From positions 19,539,501 to 19,603,500 of the forward strand of contig NC_135118.1 of assembly GCF_050908995.1 (NCBI RefSeq): 64,000 bases of DNA. Direction: 5' to 3'. The stretch comes from Andrena cerasifolii (taxonomy: Eukaryota > Arthropoda > Insecta > Hymenoptera > Andrenidae). This document shows, piece by piece, positions 33,540-46,173 of this stretch. The notes under the pieces were generated by a model, which did not search any database, was not told the origin of the DNA, and saw only the letters and a list, made by a program, of their open reading frames with translations. Positions within the stretch are counted from its first letter, which is position 1. Every line of letters starts with the position of its first letter. The translations under genes were made by a program, and so were the position numbers.

Positions 33540-35010
33540 TTTATTTCTCTGAATTTCTTTTTATTCCTGATTTACTTCTCTATTTCTTCATTTTTCTTAT
33601 TTCTCTATATCTTTTTTATTTCTCTATTTCTTTATTTCTCAATTTCTTTATTTCTCTATATCTTTTTTATTTCTCTACTTCTCTGTTTCTCTACATCGCT
33701 GTTTCTCTATTTCTTTATTTCTTTATTTCTCTATTTCTCTATTTCTTTATTTCTCCATTTCTTTATTTCTCTATTTCTTTATTTCTCTATTTCTTTATTT
33801 CTCTATTTCTTTATTTCTCCATTTCTTTATTTCTCTATTTCTTTATTTCTCTGTTTCTCTATTTCTTTATTTCTTTATTTCTTTATTTCTCTATTTCTTT
33901 ATTTCTCTATTTCTTTATTTCTCCATTTCTTTATTTCTCTATTTCTTTATTTCTCTATTTCTTCATTTTTCTATTTCTTCATTTCTCTATTTCTTTATTT
34001 CTCTATTTCTTTATTTCTCTATTTCTTTATTTCTCCATTTCTTTATTTCTCTATTTCTTTATTTCTCTATTTCTTTATTTCTCTACTTCTCTGTTTCTCT
34101 ATTACTTTATTTCTCTATTTCTTTATTTCTCTATTTCTTTATTTCTCTATTTCTCTATTTCTTTATTCCCTATTTCTTTATTTCTGTATTTCTTTATTTC
34201 CCTATTTTCCTATTTCTTTATTTATTTTATATTTCTTTATTTCTTTTTTATTTTTCTATTTCTTCATTTCTCTATTTCTCTATTTCTCTATTTCTCTATT
34301 TCTTTATTTCTCTATTTCTTTATTTCTCTATTTCTTTATTTCTCTATTTCTCTATTTCTTCATATCATTATTTCTTGTTTATTTATTTACTTATATCTTT
34401 ATTTCTCTATTTCTTTATTTTTCTATTTCTTTATTTCTCTATTTCTTTATTTCTTTATTTCTTTATTTCTTTATTTCTTTATTTCTTTATTTCTTTATTT
34501 CTTTATTTCTTTATTTCTTTATTTCTTTATTTCTTTATTTCTTTATTTCTTTATTTCTTTATTTCTTTATTTCTTTATTTCTTTATTTCTTTATTTCTTT
34601 ATTTCTTTATTTCTTTATTTCTTTATTTCTTTATTTCTTTATTTCTTTATTTCTTTATTTCTTTATTTCTTTATTTCTTTATTTCTTTATTTCTTTATTT
34701 CTTTATTTCTTTATTTCTTTATTTCTTTATTTCTTTATTTCTTTATTTCTTTATTTCTTTATTTCTTTATTTCTTTATTTCTTTATTTCTTTATTTCTTT
34801 ATTTCTTTATTTCTTTATTTCTTTATTTCTTTATTTCTTTATTTCTCTATTTCTTCATTTCTCTATTTCTCTATTCTCTATTTCTCTATGTTTATATCTC
34901 TATTTCTCTATTTCTCTATTTCTCTATATCTCTATTTCTCTATTTCTTCATATCATTATTTCTTGTTTATTTATTTACTTATATCTTTATTTTTCTATTT
35001 CTCTATTTCT
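33540..35010. repeat. Pyrimidine-strand satellite of TTTCTTTA/TTTCTCTA 8-mers, about 1.5 kb
   Basis: The plus strand is almost entirely T/C/A built from 8-bp units (atttcttt, atttctct, atttcttc). The block 34441-34846 is a perfect 8-bp repeat of about 51 units. The 247-codon open frame over it is a repeat artefact (FLYFFISL repeats). Strand asymmetry is extreme. Confidence 0.96.
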
Positions 35011-36240
35011 CGATTTCCTCGTTCCAAAGTCTCGCGTCTAATAAGCGTACGATCGCGAGGAAAGCCTCCTCTCTATCGACGAACGAATAATGCGGACAGA
35101 AATTTAAAAACTGATTAAAATCGAATCCCGCGCCTTCCTCTTCGACAATAAATGGCAGCGGCTTGCCGCAAATGGCAAAGCCGATGCACGGAACGGAGAA
35201 ACCGCTAATTGGCGCCGAACTGCGCAAAAACGGTATGCGTATCGTAAGAAAAAGAGTTATCGCGGTGTAAATGCAAATCAGTGGTGCACGGAGTTCCGAG
35301 TGGATCGATGAAGCGGGACGATAATCGGGACAAGTTTATCACGCGGTAGCCGGGGCTCCGTCGATCTAGCGTAATTAACGTACACGGCCTTGATTACATC
35401 CCCAGATAACACGGACGCGACAGAAAAAAGTATCATACCCGATCCGACGTAATCATAGTCCATAACGGTCCGTTTAATCGCTAACTGCGTGAGGCGGGAA
35501 CGCGAAAGCCGAGGGGGACGGAACTTTTACTTATCCCCCTCGATTCGTAATCGATAACAGCTGCGAGATTTACGAGCTGCCTCTCGCGAGATCGTCGACG
35601 CGCGCTTCACGCTAAATTAACGATCTAGAAAGCTGAAAAGCATGGCGCACACGCGACGGGAACAGCCGAGGAGCAAGCTTCGCGCGCCGGGACCATTTCG
35701 GTTTATCCTCGAAGGGATCGATAGGCGCGAACATCGGAGATCGCGGCCTGAGATCAGCGAGATGGAAAGTCGCGGAACTAGGCTGATAACCAATTAACGC
35801 TCGGTGGTGATAGGTGCGGGCGGCTCGTTCACCCTGCTGCCGAAGGATGATTTCTCGCGGAAGTAAAATGCACGCTCGGCGAGGAGGAACGAGTGGCGGC
35901 CGCCGCGAGATAACGGGAATCGCGCGGTGGTGACACTTCCTTATCGGGTACGATGTTAGTACAAGCCGAACCGGCGAAGGGCTAATTCAAAGTGGAACGA
36001 TAAGAGTTAGGCATGCCGGTGGGAGGGAGAGAGAGAGAGAGATAACTGGTGGCCATGATAACGCTTATCGTACAGGCTTGCCGTGTCCTTCTCTCGGCGA
36101 CAGGTTCACTGTTGTCGCAGAGATATCCGATTCGATGATTTACAACGGCTTTGAAAAACCCTTTCTAATCACATTTAATTTCGCGGCGACGGTAATGTAT
36201 GTACTTATATGGTGACGCGATAAGCGGAGCGTGATAAGTC
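35011..36240. other. GC-rich, CpG-dense island with a GA tract
   Basis: No gene is supported despite low repeat content. A (GA)n tract at 36024-36043 could bind GAGA-type factors. This is one of the longest stretches free of recognisable transposons and may be regulatory. Confidence 0.45.
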
Positions 36241-36417
36241 TTCATTGCCTTTTAAGGGGGTAATCTACTGTCAGCCTGGTTTCAAGCGGCGATCCATGTA
36301 CAATCGCGATATGTGCATGATGGACACCGATGTTACATTGATCGTTATGGAACCATTCACACGACGATACTCGAAAAAACAACGAAATTCGGTATCCATC
36401 ATGCCTACGTGTAACTA

Positions 36418-36510
36418 GTGTTCCTTCTTGAGAATTCTTTCTCGAGAAATTTTTTTTAAATGCTTATTTCTTATTTCTCAGGAAATACTATTTTTCTAGA
36501 GAAACTTAAG
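36418..36510. mobile_element. Fragment of the CTCGAGAATTC foldback family
   Basis: ctagtgttccttcttgagaa and tttctcgagaaat, then ttatttctcaggaaatac, match the terminal part of the element at 8390-8830. Confidence 0.5.
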
Positions 36511-36649
36511 TCTACGGAAATTATTATAAATCCCTTTTATTTTCGGAATTGAGTTTTTAGTTAGTTCAAATTGTATATTACTAGTTAATCGCGAACGTAT
36601 AGACACGTCTACAAATTATAATAAATCTTATTAGTAGCGTTAGAACCTA

Positions 36650-36830
36650 CAGTGGCTCGCATTAATATTCGGACACTTTTTAAAATCGCATAACTTTTTT
36701 GGAATTGGTCCAAACAATTTGAGTTTTTTTGAGAAGCTAGAAGGATTAGTTTGCTAACTGACGCGTTTCGTCGTTTTGAAAAAAAAATGTATTTGGTTGG
36801 AATAGCGAAAAGAATAGTAAATTTCGTTGA
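36650..36830 (+). mobile_element. Probable Tc1/mariner-type terminus
   Basis: TA followed by cagtggctcgcattaatatt and cggacactttttaaaatcg has the look of a Tc1/pogo-type end. The opposite end and any transposase were not found. Confidence 0.4.
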
Positions 36831-37274
36831 GAGTGGTCGAGCTGAGGGTGACTTTTGGAAGTGAATCCCCGACACGTGGTCGTGGAGCGATAGCGTCAGG
36901 GTTATACGAAGAGATACTAATGTGTGGACGGGAGAAGCCTAGATTAATGATCCATGGTTCACGAGACCTGATATTAATGACCCCTGGGAGTCACAGAACT
37001 CGGCGGTTACGTCAGACTGGATCCGCGTTAATTGAAGGTTGTAATCGGTTCGAGCAACTCGAAGGGCGTTGCAATGGGTTCGAAGCAATTAGAAGTCTTC
37101 ACTATGAACTAAAACAACTTTGTGAACTGTTGCAATAGGCATCAACTACCTTTGACTCGTTGTAATGACCGAAACAACTTTGCCTATCGTTGCAATGGCC
37201 CATGAGTAGTGAGGGGATGAAGTATATTGGAAATAGGTTGGAATCTGACTGGATACTTTCGAACAGTTCATCAG

Positions 37275-37625
37275 TATTATTAATATTATTATTAATATTA
37301 TTATTAATATTATTATTAATATTATTATTAATATTATTATTATTAATATTATTATTATTAATATTATTAATATTATTATTAATATTATTATTATTAATAT
37401 TATTAATATTATTATTAATATTAAATAGAAATAGGTTGGAATCTGACTGGATATTTTCGAACAGTTCATCAGTATTATTATTATTATTAATAATATTATT
37501 ATTAATATTATTATTATTATTAATATTATTATTAATATTATTATTATTATTATTATTAATATTATTATTAATATTAATAATTAATATTATTATTAATATT
37601 AATAATAATATTATTATGATTATGA
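37275..37625. repeat. ATT/AAT simple-repeat arrays with a duplicated lead-in
   Basis: Two arrays of attattaatatt follow two copies of the same lead-in (aaataggttggaatctgact, then ttcgaacagttcatcagtat) at 37230-37280 and 37428-37477, showing tandem duplication of about 200 bp. Open frames over the arrays (poly-Leu/Ile) are artefacts. Confidence 0.92.
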
Positions 37626-37633
37626 TTATTACT

Positions 37634-37768
37634 ATTATTATTAAATGGCTTTATTGCACCATTACAATTAATATGACAATGGCGAGTAAGCGAGGTTCAG
37701 CAATAATTGCTGCTCTACAACCTAACCGGTCCTAACCCAAAGAGACGTTAGGAGATAAGAAAAAGAAA
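37634..37768 (+). repeat. Dispersed repeat, second copy of 26281-26403
   Basis: Same blocks as in the copy inside the 26-kb minisatellite, directly after the ATT array. Confidence 0.75.
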
Positions 37769-38709
37769 GGAAGTAAAGGTTAAATAACTACAGAGGAAAC
37801 CGTAAGAGAATGAAAGAACGAGTATGTACTTCGAAAAAGAAAAACAATACATACTTTCAAGCAGACTGGAACCTCGACGAGATAGGTTTGAACTCCCTAC
37901 TTATAAGTAGAACCGAAGCTTTATCATTCTCTTTGTGCCGCCCTTGTTTTTCTTCATTCAATTTAAAAAATGTACCGGTCACCGGCAGATAATGTATAAT
38001 TAACGTAGCAATTAATTAAATGCCCCAGATAGGATAATTTAACCATACGAAAAGCAGTTAAGATAAGAGAATAAATCAGGCTGCTTCTAGATCTCTACAA
38101 AGCACGTAGGATTGATTCTGTACCTTTACTAAAAATGTGAAAGATGTGTGGAACTTCAAATATTTCATCATAGGTAGGTTGAATAATGAAATATGCTAGA
38201 TAGGGCATTTTAACTAAGCAGGGCGATATTGGTATTTGAAATTAATGCTGGATAGTGTAACCGAGGCATCCGAAGATCTTCGCATTACCAGCCACGCAGT
38301 CGTCGCACTTCTTCAACAACATTAATTGAAAACTTGCACGTGCTTACGTTACGTATGAGGCACCGAGAACAAAAACAGACTAACCCATCTTCTTGCGAAG
38401 TTGAGTTAGTAGCAGCAATGTACTCCAATATACTGTACTAATCATATAAAATAGAATTCTTTTCAATTTAAAACCATACGGCATAACAAAATCACTTGCT
38501 GCATTGAAATCGTGTGGTGCCATCTGTGTGCGACACTTCTTAAAATTAAATGAAAGTTTAATTGTGTCCCCATTAGGAAGCATTTAAAAATTATGACTGC
38601 ACTGACAACAACGCCCGCAAAACAAAATTCCGTTGGAACCCTATTCCTTAGATCATCTATTTCTCTGTTTACCGAGTACTAGCCTGCTGTTGCTCTCAAT
38701 ATATGTAGA
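37769..38709. other. Intergenic, no feature seen
   Basis: AT-rich DNA with short frames only. Confidence 0.45.
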
Positions 38710-38895
38710 CAGAGATGGGCAAAAGTTCTATTTAAATAAAATTTCGAATAACGAATAAAATTCCTGCCCCGTCTATATATGCCTATGCCCGTGGGCCCGT
38801 CTGTCCCGGGCCCCCGTCCGAGCCCGCCCGACTTTACCCGACCCGACCCGACCGCTCGGGTCCCCGACACATTTGATTACCCGCACGTCCCTACA
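38710..38895. mobile_element. MITE-like block, CAGAGATGGGCAA end and GC-rich core
   Basis: It begins cagagatgggcaaaa, the same terminus as the array at 40479-41330, and passes into a very GC-rich core with cgacccgacccgaccg repeats. It ends gcacgtccctac. It probably joins two element ends; the superfamily is likely hAT by terminus. Confidence 0.5.
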
Positions 38896-40470
38896 CTATA
38901 TGTGCCATCACCTGCAAAAGATCATTAAAACCGAAGTGGACCAATTATTGCGGTCCATCCCTAGTCAAAGACAACAGCCATCATGTACCACATCACGTTA
39001 CACCGAGCCAGCAAATTACCCCTGGCGCTGAAGGCGCTAAGCCCATCGATCTGCCCCCGTACCAATCCAACTGCACCAACCCCCGGTAAAGCTGTTTCGT
39101 CTCCAGCCTCGCCTCCCCGCCCACCCTCCGCGGCGCTGTTCGCTTTGCATAAGTAACAAGTTTCAATTAACCGTTGATTCCTCGGAGACGTCGTTCGTTA
39201 TCCACCGCGGGCATCGTAGCGCGATTATAATCGCCGATGGGGCAGGATTTAATGGGCCGACTTTCAGCATATAAAGGAAGGAACGAGCGGCCGGGAAAGG
39301 GAGCTCGGAACCTCGCGGTCTCCAGCGGAGCCAGCCGCAGTCGGCGCGGGGCAGAAGTGCGCCCGGCCCGCGATGAGATACGTGCCCGTAATTGCGGGGG
39401 TAATTGGCGACGGTGAAAATTTCACGCGATCATCCCGCAGGGAAACACTGCTGCCGCGAAGGCCTGACTAGGCCTATCGTAATTAGGACGGCTCGCAATA
39501 ACGCCGCGTACGCGCATTAAATAACGGCCCAAGGACGCGGGAAACCGAGGGCGTTTTAGCATACAATGAGAGAGGAGGAAAAGAGAGAAAAATCGCCAGC
39601 GGCAGGGTAATTAGATGAGAATCTGTTTCCTTCGACGAGGCGCTCCTGCCAGGCAACGGCTCGTTTAACCGAGCCAATAGGCCAGCTAATTTAATGTGTG
39701 TCGGCGCGTTAGCTCCGCACGCGGGTGAAGCAGCCGTGATCGCATCAGCTTGGTAGAATCGAACGCTACTCGGCTGAATTGGATCGAAGAATTGCTGCTG
39801 GGGGTGAAGGAACTCCGGCCGACCTGTACGCCGGGCTTCTGTTAAACAAGGTTGTGTGGAGCCGGCGATTTTTGCGTTCTAAAACGGTCGGCTGAGGGGA
39901 ACGGGTGGCCGAGCTGGGCACGGAGGTGCCACCAGACGCATTAGTTTAACTGGAAAGCACTGGGCGCGATAAATGTCCCGGGGAACGTTTATCTAGATAG
40001 CGGGGGCACGGTGAATCAGACCAGTCGGTGGTGGACTTTCGGATTTCGCCCCGATGAGTAATCCTGCTGCCGCGGAAGCGTTAATGCGCGCGGGGGCTGA
40101 AACTGCGGATCTATAATTCTTTCCGCAAACAACGGTTGCTAGATGATCCGCGAGTATTCCGAGGGACGACCATAGGAATACGATGCAGTGTATACTATTG
40201 AAGAGTAATAAAGTGGGATCTAAGAAAAAAAAGTCGCTTTCAGCTCTCAAGCGTAGCCACTACGACTTATCGCGGTACTTCGCGGTGTTCCTTTCAACTA
40301 TTTTGCCCGCATCTACTCCGCCACACAGTGTTTAGAACGAAGGGAAAAATTGAAGAAACTGAAGTCTATGATCTAGAAATTCTTGTGTCATGAAATACTG
40401 AATAGTATCTATAATTTTTACTCAATTTGCCAATTTCACGCTCTCGCTAAGTGATAAGACACTTGTGCTA
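38896..40470. other. GC-rich, CpG-dense island, possible promoter-like site
   Basis: A TATAAAG sequence at 39270-39276 lies about 100 bp before a short frame starting at 39373 (MRYVPVIAG), but there is no supportable gene. Other frames (39483-39677, 39993-40250, minus) lack domains. Confidence 0.4.
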
Positions 40471-40478
40471 GTCTAAAG

Positions 40479-41330
40479 CAGAGATGGGCAAAAAATTGGG
40501 TACGAAATTTTTATTTGAAATAATTCTTTGCCCATCTCTGGTTTAGAGTATCGTAACTGTCTTATCGCTAAAAAAATTGTGTACGAAATTTTTATTTGAA
40601 TTAATTGTTTGCCCATCTCTGGTTTAGAGTAACGTAAGTGTTTTATCGCCAAAAAATTTGTGTACGAAATTTTTATTTCAAATAATTTTTTGCCCAAAAA
40701 TTTGTGTACGAAATTTTTATTTCAAGTAATTTTTTACCCAAAGATTTGTGTACGAAATTTTTATTTGAAATAATTCTTTGCCCATCTCTGGTTTAGAGTA
40801 ACATAAGTGTTTTATCGCTAAAAAATTTGTGTACGAAATTTTTATTTGAAATAATTCTTTGCCCATCTCTGGTTTAGAGTAACATAAGTGTTTTATCGCT
40901 AAAAAATTTGTGTATGAAATATTTATTTGAAATAATTTTTTCCCCAATCTCTGGTTTAGAGTAACATAAGTGTCTTATCGCTAAAAAATTATTTGAAATA
41001 AAAATTTGTATACGAAATCTTTATAGCAAATAATTTTTTGCCCAACAATTTGTGTAGGAAATTTTTATTTTAAATAATTTTTTGCCTATCTCTGGTTTAG
41101 AGTAACATAAGTGTCTTATCGCTAAAAAATTATTTGAAATAAAAATTGTGTACGAAATGTTTATTTCAAATAATTTTTTGCCCAAAAATTTGTGTATGAA
41201 ATATTTATTTGAAATAATTTTTTCCTATCTCTGGTTTAGAGTAACATAAGTGTCTTATCGCTAAAAAATTATTTAAAATAAAAATTTGTGTACGAAATTT
41301 TTATTTCAAATAATTTTTTGCCCATCTCTC
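40479..41330. repeat. Array of CAGAGATGGGCAA hairpin units
   Basis: About seven units of 80-130 bp each contain gtgtacgaaatttttattt, gcccatctctggtttagagt and aagtgtcttatcgcta. The outer ends are cagagatgggca and tgcccatctct, so it looks like a hAT-type MITE whose interior and flank expanded. The flanks gtctaaag and ctctaaac could be a decayed 8-bp duplication. Minus-strand frames here (MGKKLFQIKISYTNF repeats) are artefacts. Confidence 0.75.
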
Positions 41331-42505
41331 CTCTAAACATTCGATCCCTCACCTTCAAGTGTTTATACGAAATCTACCATGACTTTTCCATCCCAAATGT
41401 TGCGTTCAGTTTTAAAATATCAGTCACACGCGATACGCGTGATAAAAATAATTGAATAAAAACATGCCTCGAACAAAAGATAGCCAGTAGTCAGTTAACA
41501 CCAAGTAACAATAATGCAAATTGGCAGAGCACTTCTTATTCGATAAAAAACCAAGATTATCACAATATGTTAATGAAAATGTCTACTTTTTTATACGCCA
41601 ATCAATGCAGCTTTCTATTCTTTTCAAAAAAGTATTAGGGCACTTAGGTCGAAGATCCATCGGTTTAGAAGTCACGATTTTCTTCCTGAACACTGTGCGC
41701 CGGTGACTAACAAACAGCTTGCGTCCAGAATGACGCGGATACTCCTACGTGTGCAAGCACGGGAAGACGTCAGAAATGCGGGTCCCTGACACGTCAGAGC
41801 ACGACGCGTGCCGCGTCGGTTATGTACGTACGTGCAACGTGCAGCAAGGTACGTTCAGGAGGAAGCCAGGGGGGCAAACAGACACGAAGAAGAAGCTGAA
41901 GAGGAAGCGTCTCGCGGGTGGCGAATGGAAGGCGACGGTGTGTAGAGGGGGATAGGCTCGTGAGAAGTTATAAACAGAAGTTAGAGTGGGCGGACAGATA
42001 GACAGTGGAGGGAAGGGGGTAAATTAAACGAAAAAAAAAGAAGGGTCGAAAAGGGGGGTTCGACGGAAAATGAGGGCCAAAATGTATGGGAGAGGACAAA
42101 GCGGAGTTTCGAGGGAAAAAGAGAAGAACGAGCTATAGCGGTAGCAGGAGGGGCGAGGAGGGAGTTGTAGTATTATGGGGGTTGACGAACGTTTTGTTGG
42201 CGGGGGTTTGAGAAGCGTCTCGACGCCTGGCGCCGTAGGACGGCCCCGTCTATGTTCCCTCGGATATATAAACGCACCCTCGACCAGTAGGAGCTTTGTC
42301 CTGGGAAAGGAGTGACGTCAGCGGCAGAGATCGTGCCACCCCCATGCGAGCGAACGAACCGCCGGGGTTGTTTTCGGGATAACAGCAAGTAACAGTCTCT
42401 GTCGCGAAATAATTATTCTGAAATGGCAGTTTTTCTTACGCGAGTCAGTAGAGTTTCGATAAAAAGTGAACGGTACTACGTAGCCATTTTATTTCCTATT
42501 TGATG
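41331..42505. other. GC-rich island, purine-rich in the middle
   Basis: Frames at 41749-41955 (plus) and 42173-42388 (minus) have no domain. The stretch 41980-42180 is strongly purine-biased on the plus strand. Confidence 0.4.
42265..42320 (+). promoter_or_regulatory. TATA-like box followed by a perfect CRE
   Basis: TATATAAA at 42265-42272 is followed 40 bp later by TGACGTCA (42313-42320), the palindromic CREB/ATF site, in a CpG-rich context. No start codon leading into a supportable coding region follows, so promoter activity is only a possibility. Confidence 0.3.
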
Positions 42506-42631
42506 AATTTTCTATAACTTAAGGCATCCTTAATACAATGCAAAAAGTTCCATTAAATTATATACAGTAGTTTTCCTTTAATTAATTCCTAAAGCTCACC
42601 TATTTTTGGGGCTCGAGACCGAAACCTCCCC
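42506..42631 (-). mobile_element. Solo end of TTAA foldback family A
   Basis: Read on the minus strand, TTAA (42632-42635) is followed by ggggaggtttcggtctcgag and then the same sequence as the left end of element A (ggaattaattaaaggaaaac, ttgtattaaggatg). The other end is missing. Confidence 0.8.
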
Positions 42632-42635
42632 TTAA

Positions 42636-43241
42636 ATGAAAATCCCTTTCAGCGAATGCTGCCAAGCTCCGCGAAAGATTCCACGAATAAGCGTGCGTTC
42701 GGATTGGCTGCAAATCGCAGTCTGTCCATTGGAACTTCCGCCGATGTTATCGATTCTTCGATAGCAGAGATGTCGATGATTGTATTTCAGGTTCGAGATT
42801 ATTTTTAATGAAGAGAGTCGGCTCTGACTCAGCAATGGAAAATCCGACAGTATTTGATCGGAGAAGCTTCAACGGGGAGGGTACGTATTTATCCTAGCAA
42901 CACGCGAGGGAGCGAGCGCCGAGACGCCTTTCAGACCGTAGCAATAAAACTGGCGTTCCCCGGGAGTGGCTGTATTTGCATGAGAACGCCATTGACCGCG
43001 TAAAGATGTCCCGTGATGGGCATCGTCATCGTGCAAATACGCTCTTGCTCAGACTCCAACACCTTCTTCCCTTTTCTTCGCGAACCTTGGCAGGTTATTC
43101 CCTAATCTTAGTCGGCGAAACGGACAGCAGTGAACTCTGACTGTTCGCAGTTAACTTAATTAGAACTTTTAACGTCGACCTACTCCTCGTCGCTACCCTT
43201 ATTCAGAATATTTCTTAAAATAAGAATGCGATATAGAATGC
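42636..43241. other. GC-rich island, no gene
   Basis: No recognisable coding region; no repeat ends. Confidence 0.4.
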
Positions 43242-43245
43242 TTAA

Positions 43246-44570
43246 GGGGGACACCACTGCGACGGTCGGAAAAGTAAGCCGTTTTTAAGATTTTTTTTCC
43301 AGTAATAATTCACAGTTTTCATAGAAAATTTTGATTGCCTACCTTTAGCACAATGTCTGAAGAGACTTAAAACAAAATAAATAGAAACACATGCATAAAT
43401 TTTAATATATTAATTAATCTTCTGGACCCCCCACGCGCGCTGGTCCAATGTGTAACTATGGAACAGAAGGGCGAAAATCAAATTTCTTTTTTTTTATAAA
43501 TTAGGGCGACTTGTGTAGTGAATGAACGTTGCTCGTGTAATACGAAAAATTAACGCCTATCGCGCTCATTTTACGTTGAAACTTACACCGAAATTTAGGT
43601 AAAACGTTTTTCTTTTATTTATACAGCATTAATTCTGTTTATTCAACAGTTAAAATTTCTTATTTTACCAATGAATGAACAACTTACCGGTCTTTTTTTC
43701 TCTTGACACTTTCGCTGCCAGTGTGGAGATTCGGTTAACCCACCGCAGAAAATAAATTTCAACTATGCATAATTATGATCTTATAAGATTAATAAAGTAT
43801 CAAATCAGTAATATTATTGCAATTGGAGAATGAAAAATTATTTATACAAAAAAGTCGTCTAAATACATTGGAAACTTAACCCTCTGTTATTATCCCGTTC
43901 ATTCACTAGGGTACCGCTGTTCAGTCATTAGAAATTCATGTTCATTCACTGGTCACTGGCCCATTTTTTGTTTAATCCTCTGCCAAACTGTTAATGAAAG
44001 TTATGACTATCAAACATCGCTTGAATGGTGTTCCGGGATATCTGACTTTAGTAATAAAACAGCTCGCTTATAGCAATAACATTCAGGGGGTTAAATAACG
44101 ACTTTTGAATACTAATTTTAACCGATACGCAGCTTAAGTGTTCATTCACTGATTTTTTAAGCAAATTATTTTTGTAAAAATAATTAGAAGAGAAGAGAAG
44201 AGAAGTTTCGAAAATCCGTGAATAAGATGGACAGCTTTTCGAGCGTATTGCAAAAAAATTGTTTTCAATCAAAGAATCCGCACGTACAACGGAAACTACA
44301 CTCATACAGTTTATAAATAAGAAAAAATTAAATTGATTTCGGACCTGCTGTGCCACAGTTACACATTCCACCAGCACGCGTGAGGGGTCTAGAAGATTAA
44401 TTACTATATCAAAATTTATGCACGTTTTTCTATTTATTTATTTTTTTGTAGTCTCTTAAAACATGTTCCTAAAGGATGATAATAAAAATTTTATGCGAAA
44501 ATTGTAAATAATTCCAGAAAAAATTCTTAAAAATGGCTTACTCTTCCGGCCGTCACAGTGGTGTTCCCCC
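43246..44570. mobile_element. TTAA-flanked foldback element C, 1325 bp
   Basis: The ends gggggacaccactgcgacgg and ccgtcacagtggtgttcccc are inverted, with TTAA at 43242-43245 and a one-base variant TTGA at 44571-44574. The arms extend inward: ccccccacgcgcgctggtcc near 43426 pairs with ccagcacgcgtgaggggtct near 44370. The interior carries several ttcattcact copies but no transposase. Confidence 0.8.
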
Positions 44571-44574
44571 TTGA

Positions 44575-45425
44575 AACACAACACGCTTAAGTGACTTCTG
44601 GGTAAGATTATAATTTCCCCTACGACCCCTAGTAAGAGTACATTCATGTTGGACGAAGTAGCTGTTAAATTAAATACAACACAATATTTACATTTACTGC
44701 GTAGCCTTTTTCAGATGCAGGTACCACTTTGCGGAACTTGAAAGATAATAATTCTCCTTCAAAATCACTCCTGCTTAATTTCATTATTTGGTAATTCGGT
44801 TAATCTTTGCAACACCTTAAACGACTGAAATTGCACTATTATTACAGCTCTACTATAAAGACACCAAAGACAGCTATTTTTGAGCAGCTTTTATCGCCGC
44901 CTGATCGGCGCTCTTGCTTCTATCGCAGCTCCAACATAAACGTGCCCTAGGGGAAGCAGCGAACGTTGATCGCGATAACAGTAGCGGGGGACTGTTCGCT
45001 GGATGATCTAGATCTTCAAACTCACGGAGATCCGGCGTTGTTCCACGCGAAAAAGGTATCTTTCCGCGAGACAGCTGGCTTTTCCGCAGACTTTCTCCTC
45101 GCGCTTCCTCGGGCCCTCTTCCAGTCCCCCCCCCCCCGTCCTCGTTAGACGCGCGCGCTGCAACAGGAACGCGACGCGAAGAGCGAGCTGAGGCCTCTTC
45201 GGCGTCCGTTGCACCGAGTTTTCAGGGTTTGTTGCTCCGTTAATTAGATCGCCCGCGACGGGGACGGTCGCGAAGGCCTCGAGGAGGCCGTGGACTGGCC
45301 TCAACGATCCCTACCAGCCAGACTAATGGAGATTTCAATTCGCCGGGCCGACGAGCCTGGGCCTTCGAAATCGCTGGCCGTCGGTCGATCCACGATCGGC
45401 CGAAGATACTGCCGACGATAAACAC
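44575..45425. other. Intergenic, GC-rich island at 44900-45420
   Basis: A C9-type run lies near 45126-45137. Overlapping frames on both strands, without domains. Confidence 0.4.
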
Positions 45426-45429
45426 TTAA

Positions 45430-46169
45430 GGGGTTACACGCCACCCTGAGGCGCTCGAAACAGCACTAAACTAGACGAATTTTTTTTACTGATACTATGA
45501 GCTTGAAAATTATTTATTTTTTTCTAATGGATAGAGCATGTATTAGTGCATATATTGTATAAATACTGTACAAAAATATTAAAAAATGACAAAGTTATTT
45601 GTCCTCCCGCGAAGCTCGTCCGCCGTTACACGCGTGACTCACCTAACAAATTATAACGAACATGTTCGTCTGAAATCAAGAACCCGATGATTTTCGTGTT
45701 CCTTAATAAAATACCTACGATGTAGCATAGGGATTTGAGAGAGAAAAAATTATTGCACAAATGAGAGCAAAGTGAAAAAATTATACGTTTTTCACATGAA
45801 AAAACGAATTTAAACCATTAATTATATACGAATGGGGTATAGGATGGAAAAAACTGATATGCTACATCGTAGATAATACCATTAAGAATATGCGTGCCAA
45901 GTTTGAACTCAATCGGACAAATAGTTTTGGAGATATTTGATAGGTCATCTTTGAAAATGTAGTTTCGAGAAAAACGCAGAAGAAGAAAAGCAGAATGGTC
46001 GCTACCTGCTGCGGAATATCGACATCCGCGCCTCGTTGAAAGCCTATAACTCGGCTATTTTGGGGAATTTTTGCGTCTACAATGACTTAAATTATTCTTA
46101 AAACTTCGCGTAATAAGAAAATGCAAAAAAAAAATCGTGTTTTCAAAACTTTCAGGGTGGGGTAACCCC
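45430..46169. mobile_element. TTAA-flanked foldback element D, 740 bp
   Basis: The ends ggggttacacgccaccctga and agggtggggtaacccc are inverted and flanked by TTAA at 45426-45429 and 46170-46173. The interior contains gtttcgagaaaaacgca near 45962, the motif shared with elements A and B. Confidence 0.85.
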
Positions 46170-46173
46170 TTAA

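Noticed and set aside
34375..35118. 247-codon open frame, the longest in the window
   Set aside because: It is the translation of an 8-bp pyrimidine repeat (FLYFFISL repeats), not a protein gene.
37146..37735. Long Leu/Ile-rich open frames on both strands resembling membrane proteins
   Set aside because: They come from ATT/AAT arrays that are open in several frames.
40473..40947. Minus-strand frames with repeated MGKKLFQIKISYTNF
   Set aside because: Generated by the hairpin-unit array at 40479-41330.
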